From Dioscorea cayenensis subsp. rotundata (Eukaryota; Streptophyta; Magnoliopsida; Dioscoreales; Dioscoreaceae): a DNA stretch of 64,000 nt. The number at the start of each line of letters is the position of its first letter. The stretch's first letter is position 1. Shown here one piece after another: positions 24,815 through 38,452 of the stretch. The notes below the pieces were generated by a model. That model was given only the letters and a program-made list of their open reading frames with translations, was not told the DNA's origin and did no database searches. The position numbers and the translations under genes are program-made. The stretch is taken from NCBI RefSeq assembly GCF_009730915.1, contig NC_052475.1, positions 124,001 through 188,000 on the forward strand, read 5' to 3'.

Positions 24815-27488
24815 ATGGCGCAGAAAAAGAAACACCTTCGTGAGCTTTTGAGAGAAGAGCAGGAGCCATTCCTTTTGAAAAGCTTCATCCAAGAACGCCG
24901 GGTACTGCTACGGAGACGACCACCGTCACCCAAGAAAAGTAGCACAACCGCACTCGTTCCTTCAACTCCAACTAACGCTAAAACCCCTCTCTTTCTCCCT
25001 TCCAACTCCAAAACACCATCCCTTTTCAGTCTTGCAGCGAAGAAGACTCCTGCCTCCTCCTCCTCCTCCACTGCTATCAATCCAACTGCTTACTTTATAT
25101 TGGAAGCGGCTCTCAGGATTCAAGAGAAGCAGAGCATGAACCATTCCAGAAGGTCCATCAGAGGTCTTGGCATTGGCTTCTTTGGATCGGTTTTGAAGAG
25201 ATTAGTGTCGTTTAGGAAACCTAGACGTGAGATTCAGGCCAGAGATGCCACTCTTTCCATCAAGGATATCAAGGTCTGGGATTCCCCGCACGCCGGAGAC
25301 TGCCGGAAAAGGATTCAGGTAACTCACTGCCTTGAAAAGCGCCGCTCCGCTTCTCACGGAGATGGAAATCATGGGATGGAGAAGAACGAGCTGGTTGAAG
25401 ACAAGAGCTTCTGCTTCTCGTCCTCGGAGGACGGGAGAGGAGGAACATCCTCTTGCTCAGACGAGAACCGATCGCCGGAGTTTGAGTCTCCGGCGGCCTC
25501 TCCCACCCGCCGGAAACCAGAGGTAAGCTTATTGTCTTTCTTTGTTTTTGTCCTTTTCGTCTTTCATTAATAAATAGATTACCGAGTTCTACTCTTATCT
25601 CTCAACTCGGACGACTCGTTAATTACTCGGTAGAAAAAAATTATATACAACTGCACTCTTTTCTTGCTTGTGACCCGACTGCCATGCTTGGTCTCGGGTG
25701 ATTCATTCAGATTAATTGTATATATTTTGAAAAAAAAAAGAAGAGAGGATATTTTAGTATGGTTTAAATTGTCGGTCAATATTAGTGGTCTAAGAATTTG
25801 GAATATTGCATGCTTTGAGCCTTTAACAATAGTGTTGGTATTGGTCGTCTTGTGTTTTTGTCATTGTTGTTTGGGCATTTAATTTGTCCTTCAGCGATTC
25901 TGTCACGGTAAAAAATAAAAAAAAAGAGATGAAATTGTTGATCTGTTGGTTCTTCTTGTCTTTACTGTTGAAAACTATATAGAATTTCCGTGTAGTTGTC
26001 CGGGTGTCTTTCAGCGGCATGGGCAAGTAAAGGCAACGCAAAGTGGCTTTTTCTCATAGAAAGTAGAAAAATAAAAAAGATAGTACTAATGCGACATAAT
26101 GGGCATGAGGACATTATCAAGCTGCATAATCAAATATTAACAAACAAAACAAAAAAAAAAAAATTTAATCCTAGTCCAGCTCCTGCATAATGCATATGAG
26201 GACATTAAATTAAACTAACTAGTAATAAATCCAGTTATAGGTGGACCAGAAGAGATTGTTCCTGTGACTTTATTGTTAGAGACAATGATATGTTTATGAA
26301 AAAAAAATGAATAACATTTTTTTATTCATTTTTTAGTCTTAGTATTATTATATAGTATAGAAGTAGTTTATAATTTATTTTTCTTTTTTTTTTAAAAAAA
26401 GGAATTGATAAATCAGGGACAGCTGGTTAGTGGCACGGGGCCAGAGGAAGAGTACGACGAGGAGCAGCGGCAGGAGAAAGAGCAACAGTTGAGCCCCGTC
26501 TCAGTGCTGGATCTGGACCCCACTTTGGAGGAGGAGGAGGAGGACCACCTGGAAAGACACGTGGACTCATACGAGCGAAGTCTGGCAATTGTTCAAAGTA
26601 CGGTGCACTGAACTACCCTACTTCTCACTACTACTAATAGACTTTAACATTTTACCTTTATTTTATTTTATTTTATTTTTAAACCCACTCACTCACTCAC
26701 CTAATCACAGAATCACTCACTCGTGTTGCTGTCTCTGTTTCAATAAAAAAAGTTTTTTATTTTTTTATTTTTTTATTTTTTTTGAGGCGGGCTAATTCTC
26801 TTTTGAATTCAAATCTGATATGCTTCGTTTTTTTACTGTGCATGCAGGAGCAAAGCAGCAGCTTATGCACCACCTTCGAAGGTTTCAGAGGTTGACCAGC
26901 TTGGATCCTATTGAACTGGACCGGCTCTTGGCTGAGGATGAACTTGATGATGCTGATTATGATCTAAATAATTCAGACTCACATATCATGTTGCACACCC
27001 ATAACCAACGTTCTCAATTAGCAGAAGAAGAAGAAGAAGAAGAAGAAGAAGAAGAAGAAGAAGAAGCATGTTCATGTTCATGTTCATGTTCTCCTTCTTG
27101 CATAGAGAATAGCCGGATGGACATGAAGAAGCTGACTATGGACCTAATTGATGAGGAGAAGTACACAACAGAGAAGTTTGGCGAGGAGGAAGAACAAGTG
27201 TTGTTGGAGAAGGTGCGCCAGAGATTTGAGTCATGGAAAGAGGTTGAATCTAACACTATCGACATGATGGTTAGCTTGGATCTCAGACATGAGACACAAG
27301 GTTGGGGCGGGCCTTGCAAGGAACAAATGTTAGAGATTGCAACTTTACTTGAAGCTGCCATTTTTGAGCTGCTAATCTTTGAGTTCTCTGATGAACTTAC
27401 TAATTATGATCATCATTATCAACATCATCATCATCATCATCATCATCAGCAGCAACAGCAACAACAACTACTAGTTGTAGTCTCATAA
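24815..27488 (+). CDS. Plant-specific DUF4378-family-type protein, function unknown
   Basis: Three exons, 24815-25522, 26402-26597 and 26848-27488, joined in phase, encode about 514 aa. The start MAQKKKHLRELLREEQEPFL and the following FIQERR match the opening of a plant-only family I know from uncharacterised proteins carrying the DUF4378 domain at the C-terminus. Family-like blocks are: an ILEAALRIQEKQ helix (residues about 92-105); a basic GFFGSVLKRL segment; an acidic EQQLSPVSVLDLDP block (exon 2); SLAIVQRAKQQLMHHLRRFQ across the exon 2/3 junction; and QRFESWKEVESNTIDMMV near residues 425-445 followed by EIATLLEAAIFELLIFEFSDEL. Low-complexity inserts are poly-Glu (residues about 360-374), a Cys-Ser run and a C-terminal His/Gln run. 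No signal peptide or membrane segment is seen. The biochemical role is unknown. Confidence 0.85.
27023..27066 (+). repeat. Coding (GAA)n microsatellite
   Basis: About 14 GAA units encode poly-glutamate in exon 3 of the DUF4378-type gene. They are followed by TGTTCA units (Cys-Ser) and, at 27421-27465, CAT/CAG/CAA units (His/Gln). All are in frame and likely polymorphic in length. Confidence 0.9.
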
Positions 27489-29676
27489 TCTTAGTCTAAA
27501 CTAGATGCATGATGCCTTTATTTCAAGTGAGCCATGCAGTGGTCATGATCACCTACTTCATGGTTAGGTCTTACAAAAGATAGCAAGCAGTATCCTAATA
27601 CTAATTACCTTTGAGTCAGTGAGTACCTGGATCGTTTGTGTGAGTACGTTGTCACATGGCTATCTGAAATTTTGCCGGTGTTACAGTCGGACTGTAACAG
27701 AGGACTGCACGGAGCAGTTGTATGTGATTTCATGTACATTCATGGACCTGTCTTCTTTCTCTAGTGAATGTTTTCTTGCGCCAAGTTCATCCCCCCAGAA
27801 CAACTTCTATTATAAGTCCAATTCCATTTAGCTTTTTTACCGTGCTACTACTATGCCAGCTCTTATGCTTTCTGTTATATATATGTATATATATATATTA
27901 TTTTTAAGTTTTATATATATAGAAGAAACGCAATGTCACTCATTAGATGACGAAGGCTCGTTGGTCTGAAATAAATTTAACTTTGTATTCATTTTACTAC
28001 TTGATGAATTCCTAAGTTTTCCATAGACATGTGGTTTGTGCAGGGGATCAAATGACAATGAACGCATGGAATTCTATGGATGAAACAAATTAGGAAAAAA
28101 ACCCAGTGGTAATTACAAAAGATACTTAACCGATCATATATATCCATGGAGAGGAGTTGAAAATAGAATATTATCCAATTAATTAAATCTTTGTGCAATT
28201 TGTTATTGAAGATGAGGATGAGTCACAGTTTAGAAGTAGTAATATGGAAAGTGTATGGTATAGTGGTTAAATGTCCGCGGTGGGCTTGTTAATTATGCAG
28301 AGGAATTGACCAGCAATCCCTGCAAATGGATCCAATGCCCTGGTCAGGAGGAAACCTTTGTGCATGTTGTGGACCGTCTTCTTCTTCTTCTTCTTCTTCT
28401 TCTTCTTCTTCTTCTTCTTCTTCCGGGCCATTGATACTCCTGCTACATTTGGCAATATATTCTCATAAAACTGGATTTGCAATAACTTAGGACAAGAGTG
28501 ATGACCAAAGTGTTTTGTTTGGCCCCATTACTATTATTTCTCTCTACTTCTGTCCATTTCCCTTGTAAATCCGTTTCATAAGTTGGCATTTTGTGGACAT
28601 ATGTCTGAATTGATTCTCATACTTTAATTTGCATGGTGTTCCTCTTATTTTAATCTTAAGTAGATTAATATTTATTTTTAAAAAATGATTAGTAGTGACT
28701 AAAAAAATAATTAAAATTGAATAAAGATGAGTCTAAAATTTAATTACATACTAAAAAATTTATCCCTTTTTCTTGTGTGAATCTATTTTTATGTTTTATT
28801 TATTTTTACATTTGTTTTTTTTTCTAATAATTTTTTTAAAAAAATTGAATAAATCATAATTAATTAAAGAAAAAAGAACCAAGGGAGACTTAAATTTTTT
28901 TTAAAAAACTATAATGAAATACAGAAAAAACCAAAGCCAAGAAAAAAAAAAACACAACTTTAATAAAGAACAACAAAAATAAAACACAGTTCAAACGAAG
29001 CATCCACTATGGGAGAAAATTTGCTAATTAATGAAATGGATAAGAAAGGAGCGGCAATGATTATCAACAGCAGATGAACATCGAGGAAGCCATTATTACT
29101 GTCTGGCTTGCCATGCGGTGCTACACGTGCTTTATGACGGGTTCTCAGATTGACATTGTGGTCTTTATTGTAAATTAAATAAAAATAAATAAAAAATTCC
29201 ATGTTTAAATTAATATTTTATTTAAAAAAAAAAAGGTGGATTTGGAGTTGGAGAGACCGTAAACCCCACGCGGAGGAGATGGAGACCAAGATCTTGTGAC
29301 GACTTCTCTTCTCGCGAGAAGTCGACCCTCAAAGTCTTGTGTTGGAATGGAAGTAAAGGGCCTACGCATGTGATGATGAAACAAGGTAACAGCACTTGTT
29401 AATCTCAATCTTCTCTTCCAAAGTCCAACTGATTATTCTCACTGTTTGCTTCCTTACATGTTCCTGTTTTCTTTGTTTTTTTTTAGTTGAGTTTTGAGTT
29501 TTGAGTTTTAGTCTTTTATTATGTTTGTGTTGGTGTGTAAAATGTTTTTCATTGTTATTATTTGATTTATTTTTTGTGGTAATTGAAAATTAAATTGATT
29601 GGGTGTTAGAGCAGTGCTGATTGATTGAGAGGAGGTTCAAAGTGTGGATTTTGAGGAAGAGGGGAAGGGGTTCATT
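27489..29676. other. Intergenic region with (CTT)n microsatellite
   Basis: No supportable gene. A pure (CTT)n tract occupies 28378-28423. The rest is AT-rich with short frames of low-complexity translation. The final few hundred bases are the presumed promoter and leader of the gene at 29677. Confidence 0.4.
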
Positions 29677-32600
29677 ATGGGAGATTCAACGGAGATGACT
29701 ATTGAGTTTCTTCGTGCCAGATTGCTCTCTGAGAGATCCATTTCCAGGACTGCGAGACAGAGAGCTGATCAATTGGCCAAAAGGGTTGGTTTTAATTATT
29801 CTCAACATTTTAGCTCTTATTTGCTGTTTATTTATTTATTCATTTATTTATTAAAAGAAAAAAAAATTGTGTTGTTTCAGGATGCTTTTTCTTTGACTGA
29901 TTTGGTTAATGTTTTTGGGTAGGTTATGGAGTTAGAGGAACAGCTGAGAGCTGTGACCATCCAGAGGAAAAAAGCTGAAAAGGCAGCTGTTGAGGTTCTT
30001 GCCATACTGGAATCTCAAGGTGCTGATGGCTTCTCGGAGGTCATTGATTCAAGCTCTGAGCATGCTGATGAGGATTGTGATGAACGGAAAGAGAACGGTT
30101 ATGCTCATAATGGTAAAAGGGATGAGAACTCTATAGTATTGAAGACAAAGACAAGTGAGGAGGTGGATGGATTGTCAGGTTCAGAGGTTGAAGTTTCTGC
30201 TGCCTCAAAAGGTCAGAGCTTGTCATGGAAAAGCCATAGTAATAGTCCCAATTCTCGCCAGAAGTTGAGGCTTAAACAATTTAAGCAAAGACAGAGACGG
30301 CCTAGTTTGCTGTCTAACAGGGAGTCCCTCCCAAAGTATCAGCTGGGCAAGTCGTGCCGGAGGATCAAACCAAAGGAGATGGGGTAATTCTCTGAACATT
30401 TTTATTTTATCTTCCCCAATCTTATTATCAGAGAGCTAACATTTACTCGTTTATGTTTTTTTTATTTTTATTGTCCCAGATCACCAGCAGACAATGAGTC
30501 TGGCAAGAGTGTTCTTGATGCCGAAGAACAGAGTGTGTCTACATTGTCTAGTAATCATTTTGATGACCAACCCGATGAAAATGGGGAGGCTTCAAGAGAT
30601 GAGATTGTTCAAGGCCCTCCTCCTCATGATGAAAATAACAGAACTATTGATGTTGTTTCTGTAAATGATCATGATGAAGATGAAGAAATGAAGAGAGTTC
30701 TACAACAGCAGGAACAGCTGATTGATCAGTTCCAAGCAGAGGAAAATGCTCAGAGAGAATGGGAAGAGAAGTATAATGAGAACAAAAGCTCCATGCTGGT
30801 ATGCACGCTCCTAATCCCGTCTATCAATCATGCCTGCAATATAATCTTTCCTGCTTGTCTCAATTATAGAGTCCTTATGAATTTACTTTGAGTTATACTT
30901 CAATTATGCAAGAAGGGAATTTTTCAAATGAGAAATGTGAGACTAAATCCCATCCACAAGAGAATTTTCTCTCATCTTGAATTTCATATAGATTGAGGCC
31001 TTTACATGTGAAACCAGCTTACTAGCATTGCTGGTAGACAACATGCAACTTTTTCAACCCTGAAAATCATAGCTATAGAATTTCATCTTGCCTGGCAAGC
31101 ACCATTTCACCATGTTGGTTTTTATGACCTATTTGATTTCGTGAAGCCGGAATGGTGCATATTTAAGGCCTTTTTCCTGTCATCAAGTATTCATTATAGA
31201 CAAGGTTGTTCATTATGTAGTTTTATTACCTTGAGAAATTAGAAAAGAAGTTTTGATCTCATCTCCTTTGGATGGAGAATTAGTTTATTTATGTCAATAG
31301 GTAACTAGATATTACCAAATACTTTATTCTCAACTTATTTTAAGGCAGGTCTTATTTTCAACTGGGACAAATAAACTCCATCAAAGTTCTAATGTCACGT
31401 ACCTCATGGATCCTTTGTACTTGCATCAATTTCTCACCATCAAACTCACTCAAACTGTTATTTAGATTTACCCAAGGTGGCAATTCACTGGAAAATCTTG
31501 TTAGACATGGTAGAGCTGAATGCTTTAATTGCTCACTGCAAGATTCACTTAAGTCAGACTATTATTTCTTATAGCCCAGTCTGCTTGGCAATTCTCATTT
31601 GCTAGCAAAAGAAAGAAATCCTGATTACCATCTTATTGCTACAAATAGTGTACGTTGTTTTCATTGCCAGTCATTGTTCAAGTGATCGGTCGCGGCGCGG
31701 GGTGGGGGTCCCTAGCTAGCTCTAAATTGATAATAACTTGGGTTCTAATTTTTTATCTACATTTATTTTTTTATGTTTTCTTGGTTAATAGTTTTTCACT
31801 CTTCTTGACTAACCAATTTGCTTGCATCACCTTTAAAAAATAGAGCGTTTATGAAGTCAAGAACCAGCTTACTGCAGTTCAAACTGGGAGTAATCAGGGG
31901 CAAAACACCTATCTTCCCGACTTGAATTCAGACTTTCAAAAAGCAGAAAAATTGAGTGATCGGCAATTTTCAAGTAGTGGACGACCAATTGCTCAGATTC
32001 CTAATCAAACCATGCCTAATGACCAGAAACCACAAGGTATTATTCCTGAAAATAATGATAGTAACCATCGGGTACTTGCCCCAAGGCATTCAGATGGCTT
32101 TGGTCCTAATGGCCTGACAGCAAATCCCCCTGGGCGTATTTTCACTGATGGTGGGCTTGGCAAGCCATTAAAGCACCATGACATGCTGGTGGGCAGGGAT
32201 GGAACAAACATGCAAGAATTTGCTTTCCCAACCGAAGTGAGTTTTGATGCCATAACTGGGAAACAGGATCAGGCATTGTATTTTGATAGATCAGACTCTA
32301 GTTCACACAGCAATCAAAATTTGAACCCAGATACTCGGAGATTTTTTGAAAGCACATCTAGTTGGAGCCAATCATCTGATCATTCTGCTGCCAAATTAAC
32401 TCCATGGGGATCTTCAGAAATTCAAAGGAGGTTACCTCAAACAGCACTTAACAATTTAGGCGGTGTATTGAATGCCCTTCAGATTGCTAAGACATCGCTA
32501 AAGCAACAGCTGAATGCATCTCCTTCTCCAAGCGGAGGCACATTAGCAATAGCTGCACCAACCTACTCTCGGGTTCAGGCAGAAACTTCGGACATCCCAA

Positions 32601-33001
32601 ATGGGGCCACGGCGCTTTTTAGGTTGCCGACAGATTCATTTCCACAAGATAACATACCTAGGCAAAAATTCTATGATTCACCATTACGCTTGCCATCCAG
32701 TTATGCTGACATCAAGCATGCGCCCAGTGCCAATGGTTACCGTTCCCGGAGCTCCTCATACATCGAAACAGAACCTAGAGTTTCAGTCGGGACGCAGTTA
32801 TATGATCCTTACTTAACTTCCAGCACAATATATTCTAATTCCAGTCAGTATTCTCTTCCTTTCTCAGACTCCTCGAGAGAGGGGTCGCCCTTTCAGAACG
32901 GAGTTTCAAGACCTTATCTGGAAACAAGGAATCAGATGTCAAGGAGAGACCCTTATGTGTACCATGCTCAGACTGCTCGGTCTGATTCAAAGAGGCTGTA
33001 G
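29677..33001 (+). CDS. Predicted coiled-coil / low-complexity plant protein
   Basis: Four exons, 29677-29784, 29923-30383, 30480-30798 and 31844-33001, join in phase to about 681 aa. The start is the first ATG in frame (MGDSTEMTIEFLRARL); the open frame extends upstream but has no earlier ATG. Residues about 8-70 are heptad-like and charged (LSERSISRTARQRADQLAKR, VMELEEQLRAVTIQRKKAEKAA), fitting a coiled coil. A second helical, Gln/Glu-rich stretch near residues 240-290 (LQQQEQLIDQF, EENAQREWEEKY) may be another. The C-terminal half is Ser/Pro/Asn/Gln-rich and probably disordered. It resembles a widespread uncharacterised plant family sometimes labelled myosin-heavy-chain-like; no motor domain exists here. 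No signal peptide or membrane segment. A polyadenylation-like AATAAA lies near 33211. Confidence 0.8.
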
Positions 33002-33307
33002 GCTTTAGCAGTGCCTTAAGAGTCCAATCTTCGTTGAGTGAGATTTTCTTTGCTTTGCTTAATTTTGTATATCAAGTATTAATTTGTCATGAGATGGTTC
33101 AATAATGATTGAAAGTGATTATGCTTTAGCGCGCTCTGTGATGTACGAGGCATTTTCAATTTTTTGCTATATATATATATATATATATTGAAAGCGAATA
33201 TGATTTCATTTCAATAAAAAATGTTTTGAGTTGTTCAAGAAATTATAGTGGCCTGTTTTGCTCTCTTGATGTGGTCTGGGTGCGGACAAAGCTCTATACC
33301 CGGATGG

Positions 33308-35829
33308 TGTCACGCTCCGAACCCAGTTTTATGGAATCGGGACGTTGACAAACGGCGGTACACCTACATGGCCGAAACCAAGTAGGCATACAAGGCCTTA
33401 AATCTTGATCAAAAACAGAACAATAAGTCAAACTCAGTGGATTGTAATAAAAATATAAACTTATTCAAATAAAACCTAGGCCAACAACAATCGGGACTTA
33501 TTACAAGCTAAATAAAACGGCGATGACCCAACGATCCTTACTAAGCTATCTCGCCATCGACCTCTACTCCCGATCCGAAAAAAATATCAACAAAATTTAT
33601 GAGCTCGACGACTCAAGTAAGCACCCACTAAAAAAATATAGGGATCAATTAAACAAAATCATAATTTATCAAAAATGAGAAAAATCGAAAAACCGGAATT
33701 ATTTCAAGTAAACAAAGATATCAAAAGCGAGCATATAGGTCCCCCAAAACAACTATTGCAAAAACAAAATCACAAAAATTCATATATTTACCTTCGGTGA
33801 CCCGAGACAAAAATTTATCAAAAGCCATATTTTTTTACCCTCGATGACAAGAGCCAAAAATTATCAAAGGTCGATATTCTTCACCGACGGCAGCGGTGGG
33901 AAACTATAGTTTCTATAACAAAATACGTGTCGACACGGTCAGTGTTTAACCCCCGATGATGAGGGTTATTGCATAGTTAATTGGGGGACTAGTTTCTATG
34001 TCAAAAATACGGCGATATTCACAAAACAATAAACTAACAAAAATTCGCATTGGGCATAATACGAATAATTTGCCAAACAAAATTTTTATCAGTCGTATGA
34101 TCCCATTTTATCATAGCAAAATAAACCAGTTACTTGAATACAAATATGAACAGATAATTTAAAAAATATTAATAATTATTATTAATCAGAAATTAACTAA
34201 GACATATCTGAAATTCATAATTGGAATAATACATATTTAGATAAACTATATAAAACTTTAGAAATTAAATAATCCGAATTTAAAATAAATATTTAAACCT
34301 TTCAGATAATTCTAATCCGAAATAAAATATCATTAACTCAAAATTTCAAATAATTTAAGTAATTCCAAAAATAATAATAAATAACTAATTCAAAATATAT
34401 ATGTCAAAATAATCATTAATTTTCTTTAAAAATTCCAAAAGTTCACAAAACTTGAATTTTCAAGTATATACATATAATAGGATTTATATGTGGGATACTT
34501 ACTTGATTAACGCCCAAAAATACTCTCAAACCTTACACTCTTTGCATGTCCTATATTTGGGAAGAGATCCTATTAGTTTTCAATAACAAAATCGAGTCTA
34601 ACAAACAATAGTATAAAAAAGATTTTCGAAAGGGTACAAATGCAAAAATAGTTCAAGCTATTGTTCTACACTCCCAAATATTGATTATTGTGGGGTTACA
34701 ATAGCCATTACTCACTCTAAAAGCCATATCAATAATTTCAACATGATCAATAAGTACTAAAACCCTCATAACTTCACTTATATTTTTCCAAATCACAAAT
34801 TTAAAAATTCTGGGAATAATAGACACCTAACACTATGACATATCCGAAATTCACATAATTTAGAGTACTACTCAATTTGTAACATTCAATTGAATCTCCA
34901 AGTATTTCTGCAAACTTATAATTCAGACATATACTTTTAAACTATGCATATCTCTCAACCTACAACTCCAAAAGTAATGAAACTTTACTGACAATCATAT
35001 AACTCAAAAATGAACGACTTTCTTATTTTTCACCTTATCTAATTCAATCTCCCTGATCATCAAAATTGGTCATGATTCTTCAAGTTCTGCACAGAAATAT
35101 CATCCGAGACAATTATATTAATAAGGCTATATCTCACAGACTATAGATGCATAAAATCTGGAATTTTGCAGGTATTTAGGTAACATCAAAATCTACAACT
35201 TTTATATTTTACTCTCCTTCAAATTCTTCCTCTAATATCTCTAAAATCGGAGAGGAATTTCTGCTATAGTCAAAAACGAAAATCTGAAACCTATCAAACT
35301 AAAACAATTAGCAATTTCCTTTCACATGGCGAAAGATTGTATCTCAATCAACTATACTTCATATTACATCAAACATATCATGCAAGATCTCATCCTTGAG
35401 ATGTGATTTAATCCATAAAAACATCATGATCAAGATCCTAAGTGCACACATCAAAAGAGAAACAAAACTCCTTCAAACCACAAATTGGGAACAAACCCTA
35501 GAAGCTAAATCTAAAGTTTAAAGGTGAATCACAAATAGGAACAAATTGTAGGGTTTCAGAAAGAAAGAAATCTAGAGCTAACCGGCATCAATAATAATTG
35601 CACAAAGCTTAAAGATCCTACCTTGAAAGAAGCAAAACAACTCTTGAGAAGAAGATCCACTTGTCCTTGTCGCCGGCACCACCATGAAATAAAGGAAAAG
35701 AGGGCTAGGGTTTTTTTTATATATATATAAGAGATCGTGGCGGGGGTTTTAAAATCTTTTAAATCAATGGCTCTGATTGAAAAAGCTTGCATTGATGGCT
35801 AGGATCTAATTTAAGCGGTGGGGCTCACA
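33308..35829. mobile_element. Solo LTR, about 2.5 kb
   Basis: The segment begins TGTCACGCTCCG and ends GGGGCTCACA, giving TG...CA ends. It is flanked by an exact 5-bp direct repeat GATGG (33303-33307 and 35830-35834). No internal domain, primer-binding site or second LTR is present. Composition and phrases such as 'ttaccctcgatgacaagagcc' suit a long LTR of a gypsy-type plant element. Unequal recombination between two LTRs is the usual origin of such a structure. Orientation cannot be assigned. Confidence 0.8.
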
Positions 35830-35834
35830 GATGG

Positions 35835-36779
35835 GTTCCGATTGCTCTCTTTCAAAAGGATCACGGTCGGTTTATATGGGTCTCAGCCGGCTGTGCTGCT
35901 GTGTGCTGACTTTCACAAGGGCAGGGCTAAATCTAACCCGGCACACAGTGCCCTTATTTCAATCCGAAAGAAGTGGGATTGAATAGGCGTAAAAAACTTT
36001 TGACATTTTGATGTTTAGGAAACAATATTGCATTTAATAGGCATGCAAAAAAAATGTTGAATTAATTTGATCAATGTTTGATTTTGAGAGAAAAACCAAT
36101 GTGCTTGTTCCTCATAGATTGCATGTGGAGAGGTGCTCCTTTCGTCACTGACAAAATGAGGCAACCATGTAAAATAAAGAAAGACCAAGATTATTTCAAT
36201 GGTTTATTTTACTCATAGTCAACGATAACATAATGCTGCATTATGTGAATAAAGAACAGAGTCAGGAGTATTCATATTAAATACCAAAATTTTGTATGTG
36301 CTTCATTTTACAAGGACCAAGTCCTGCAAAGACATTGGCATGCAGCTAGTAGGAATTCATTGACTTTATAAAGATGTATATATATGTATATCGGCCCAAT
36401 AATTGATTGCTTTCATCGGCGGAATTGTATAATTAATTCTAACAGGGCCCAGAAAATGATTTCACCAATGTCCCATGGTTACCTATGAAGAATGAACCCC
36501 CCAACATATGCATTCATTAATTCACTCAAATAAACATCATTAATGCTCACAAAAGAATCAAAACAATAGTGGTCTTAGCTCCATAATCTCACAACTTCAA
36601 CTTTATTCAGCTAATAAATCACCAAAATAACAGACATAACCTTAATAAAACCCACGACAGAAGACTAGTAAATTAAGAGGAAAAAGGAAACAGGGATTCC
36701 AGCAAGGAAGCAAGCAAGCAAGCAAGCAATTGCAAAAGAACACAAATCTCCAACAGCAAGCACTCATGTAAATGTACTA
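35835..36779. other. Intergenic region, 3' flank of gene A
   Basis: No supportable coding frame. It includes the presumed 3' UTR of gene A (minus strand) and a short GCAAGCAAGCAAGCAAG array near 36700-36728. Confidence 0.4.
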
Positions 36780-37546
36780 CTAGTCTCGGCGAGTGTAGTT
36801 GCCGGCGACTCGGCCATCGTTGTCACGACCACCATAATTATCCGTGCCCACTCTGGCGCCTCCACGGCCACCTTGGACGTTGTTGTTATAGACATCCATG
36901 TAATTGTTTCTTCCGGCACCGTTCCTCATGCCTATATCCACATCTCCAACCGCATCATCAACGTTGTTGCAGAACACTCGAGCACGGTTATCTTGACCAG
37001 CATAGTTGCCACCACCTACACGGACTTGGTTACCGTAGTCTCCACCCCTCACGTTGTTCCTGAACACCTCCGCATAGTTATCACGTCCACCGTAGTTCCC
37101 ACCGGCGATCTCAACGTCCGCATTGGCACCGTAGATTCCGTTCTCGAAGACACGACCGCGGTTGTCACGTCCGGCGCCATTGTTAACGGCGATGTGGGCC
37201 CTCCCACGACCGCCGATAACATCGTTGTTCACCACGTCCATTGCGAAGTCTTGGCCTGCATAGTTGCCTACTCCAATGCGAGTGTCCCCAACGTTAGGAC
37301 AGCTAGGGACACAACAAGGACGGGCTGGCCGACAGGTTGGCATGCATCGGGTTACCACGTAGGGGCAGCCAACCACGCAGCATGGACGGGGAGGACAGCA
37401 ACCTGGCATGCACCTATTCTGTAATAATGCCATCATATAGATATATATATATGTATGATCAGTTGTAAGCATTATCATAAAAGCAATCAAAATTTCAGTC
37501 ACTATTTTATTTTTTCCTTTTCCTAAGTATGCAACATAAGTATGTT

Positions 37547-37598
<52 letters not shown>

Positions 37599-37615
37599 CA
37601 TATGTGGCTCACCAT
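36780..37615 (-). CDS. Gene A: Cys-motif plus six-repeat protein of the local family
   Basis: Two coding exons on the minus strand. Exon 1 contributes only ATG (37613-37615) followed directly by donor GTGAGC; exon 2 is 36780-37418 after a CAG acceptor at 37419-37421. Product about 213 aa. Two consecutive copies of the motif C-x3-C-x4-P-C-x4-C-P lie at the N-terminus (around CMPGCCPPRPCC and CMPTCRPARPCC). Six degenerate repeats of 25-30 residues follow, first TRIGVGNYAGQDF-x-MDVVNNDVIGG and last ARVGTDNYGGRDN. Gly, Asn and Asp dominate. No hydrophobic leader is seen in the spliced form. An alternative start inside the intron (MMALLQ) cannot be excluded. Function unknown; the repeat period and inside-pointing hydrophobics suggest a beta-solenoid. 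The intron carries (TG)n(AG)n at about 37545-37595. Confidence 0.75.
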
Positions 37616-37729
37616 TTTGTTGATGTGTTCGGAGAAAGAAGGGATGGAGATAAAATGTATAAGAGGGACTCTTGGAGAAGGTTTGTTGTGAGACTTGAGG
37701 GTGGTTGTGACAGGGAATAGAATGGTGGG

Positions 37730-37737
37730 CTTTTATA
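37730..37737 (-). promoter_or_regulatory. TATA box of gene A
   Basis: TATAAAAG on the minus strand, about 115 bases upstream of the ATG at 37615. This leaves a plausible leader of about 85 bases. Confidence 0.55.
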
Positions 37738-38452
37738 AACAAAGGCATTGAAATGGTCAATGGCTGGTCGTATTAAAAAAATATTATAAATGTGGGTCAC
37801 CATTCATAGGGTCTTTTTATATAGAGGAGAAAAGAAAGAAGAATAAGGTGGTCATTCTTTATGTTTTCGGTTCAGGTCAGCAGCAACCTTCAGGGAAAAC
37901 CCACACATTTGTTTTCATATTTGTACATTAAAAGAATATTAAACGATCTAGGCGTCCCTTATGTTTCTCCCAAATGTTTTTTTACAAGAAGCAATGGGTA
38001 GTTCGAGGCGCCTTAAATTATCAGGAACGTACAAAAAACTCGGTAGAGTAAGTGGAGGTGGGCCCATACACATGGGCATTGAGATCATCGCACACAATTA
38101 CCGTTCACATTTCTCAAAAATATATCATCAGTTGAAAATCAAATTCTCATCACTAGATGAAGAGTTCTATTGTTGACTCGTATATTAATAGATTATTTGG
38201 TCATAATGTTAAGTGGATAAGTTCTAGTACACATTGTACCGGGTTTGCGGTTGGTTTTTAGCAACAAACTTGCCCGAGAAGTTATGCTAATCAAAAGGGG
38301 CTTCTTTCTTAATGACCAAGGTCTTACTTTACTGGGTCTAGTGAACAGGAATTAATACTTTACTAAATCATCAGCACCACCACCTCCACATCCACCTCAT
38401 CCTCTGTATTTGCTGAGAAGATCAGAGGCAACCCCAGTCCAGTTGGTAATTA

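Noticed and set aside
28267-28482. Poly-lysine frame on the minus strand
   Set aside because: It is only the translation of the (CTT)n microsatellite.
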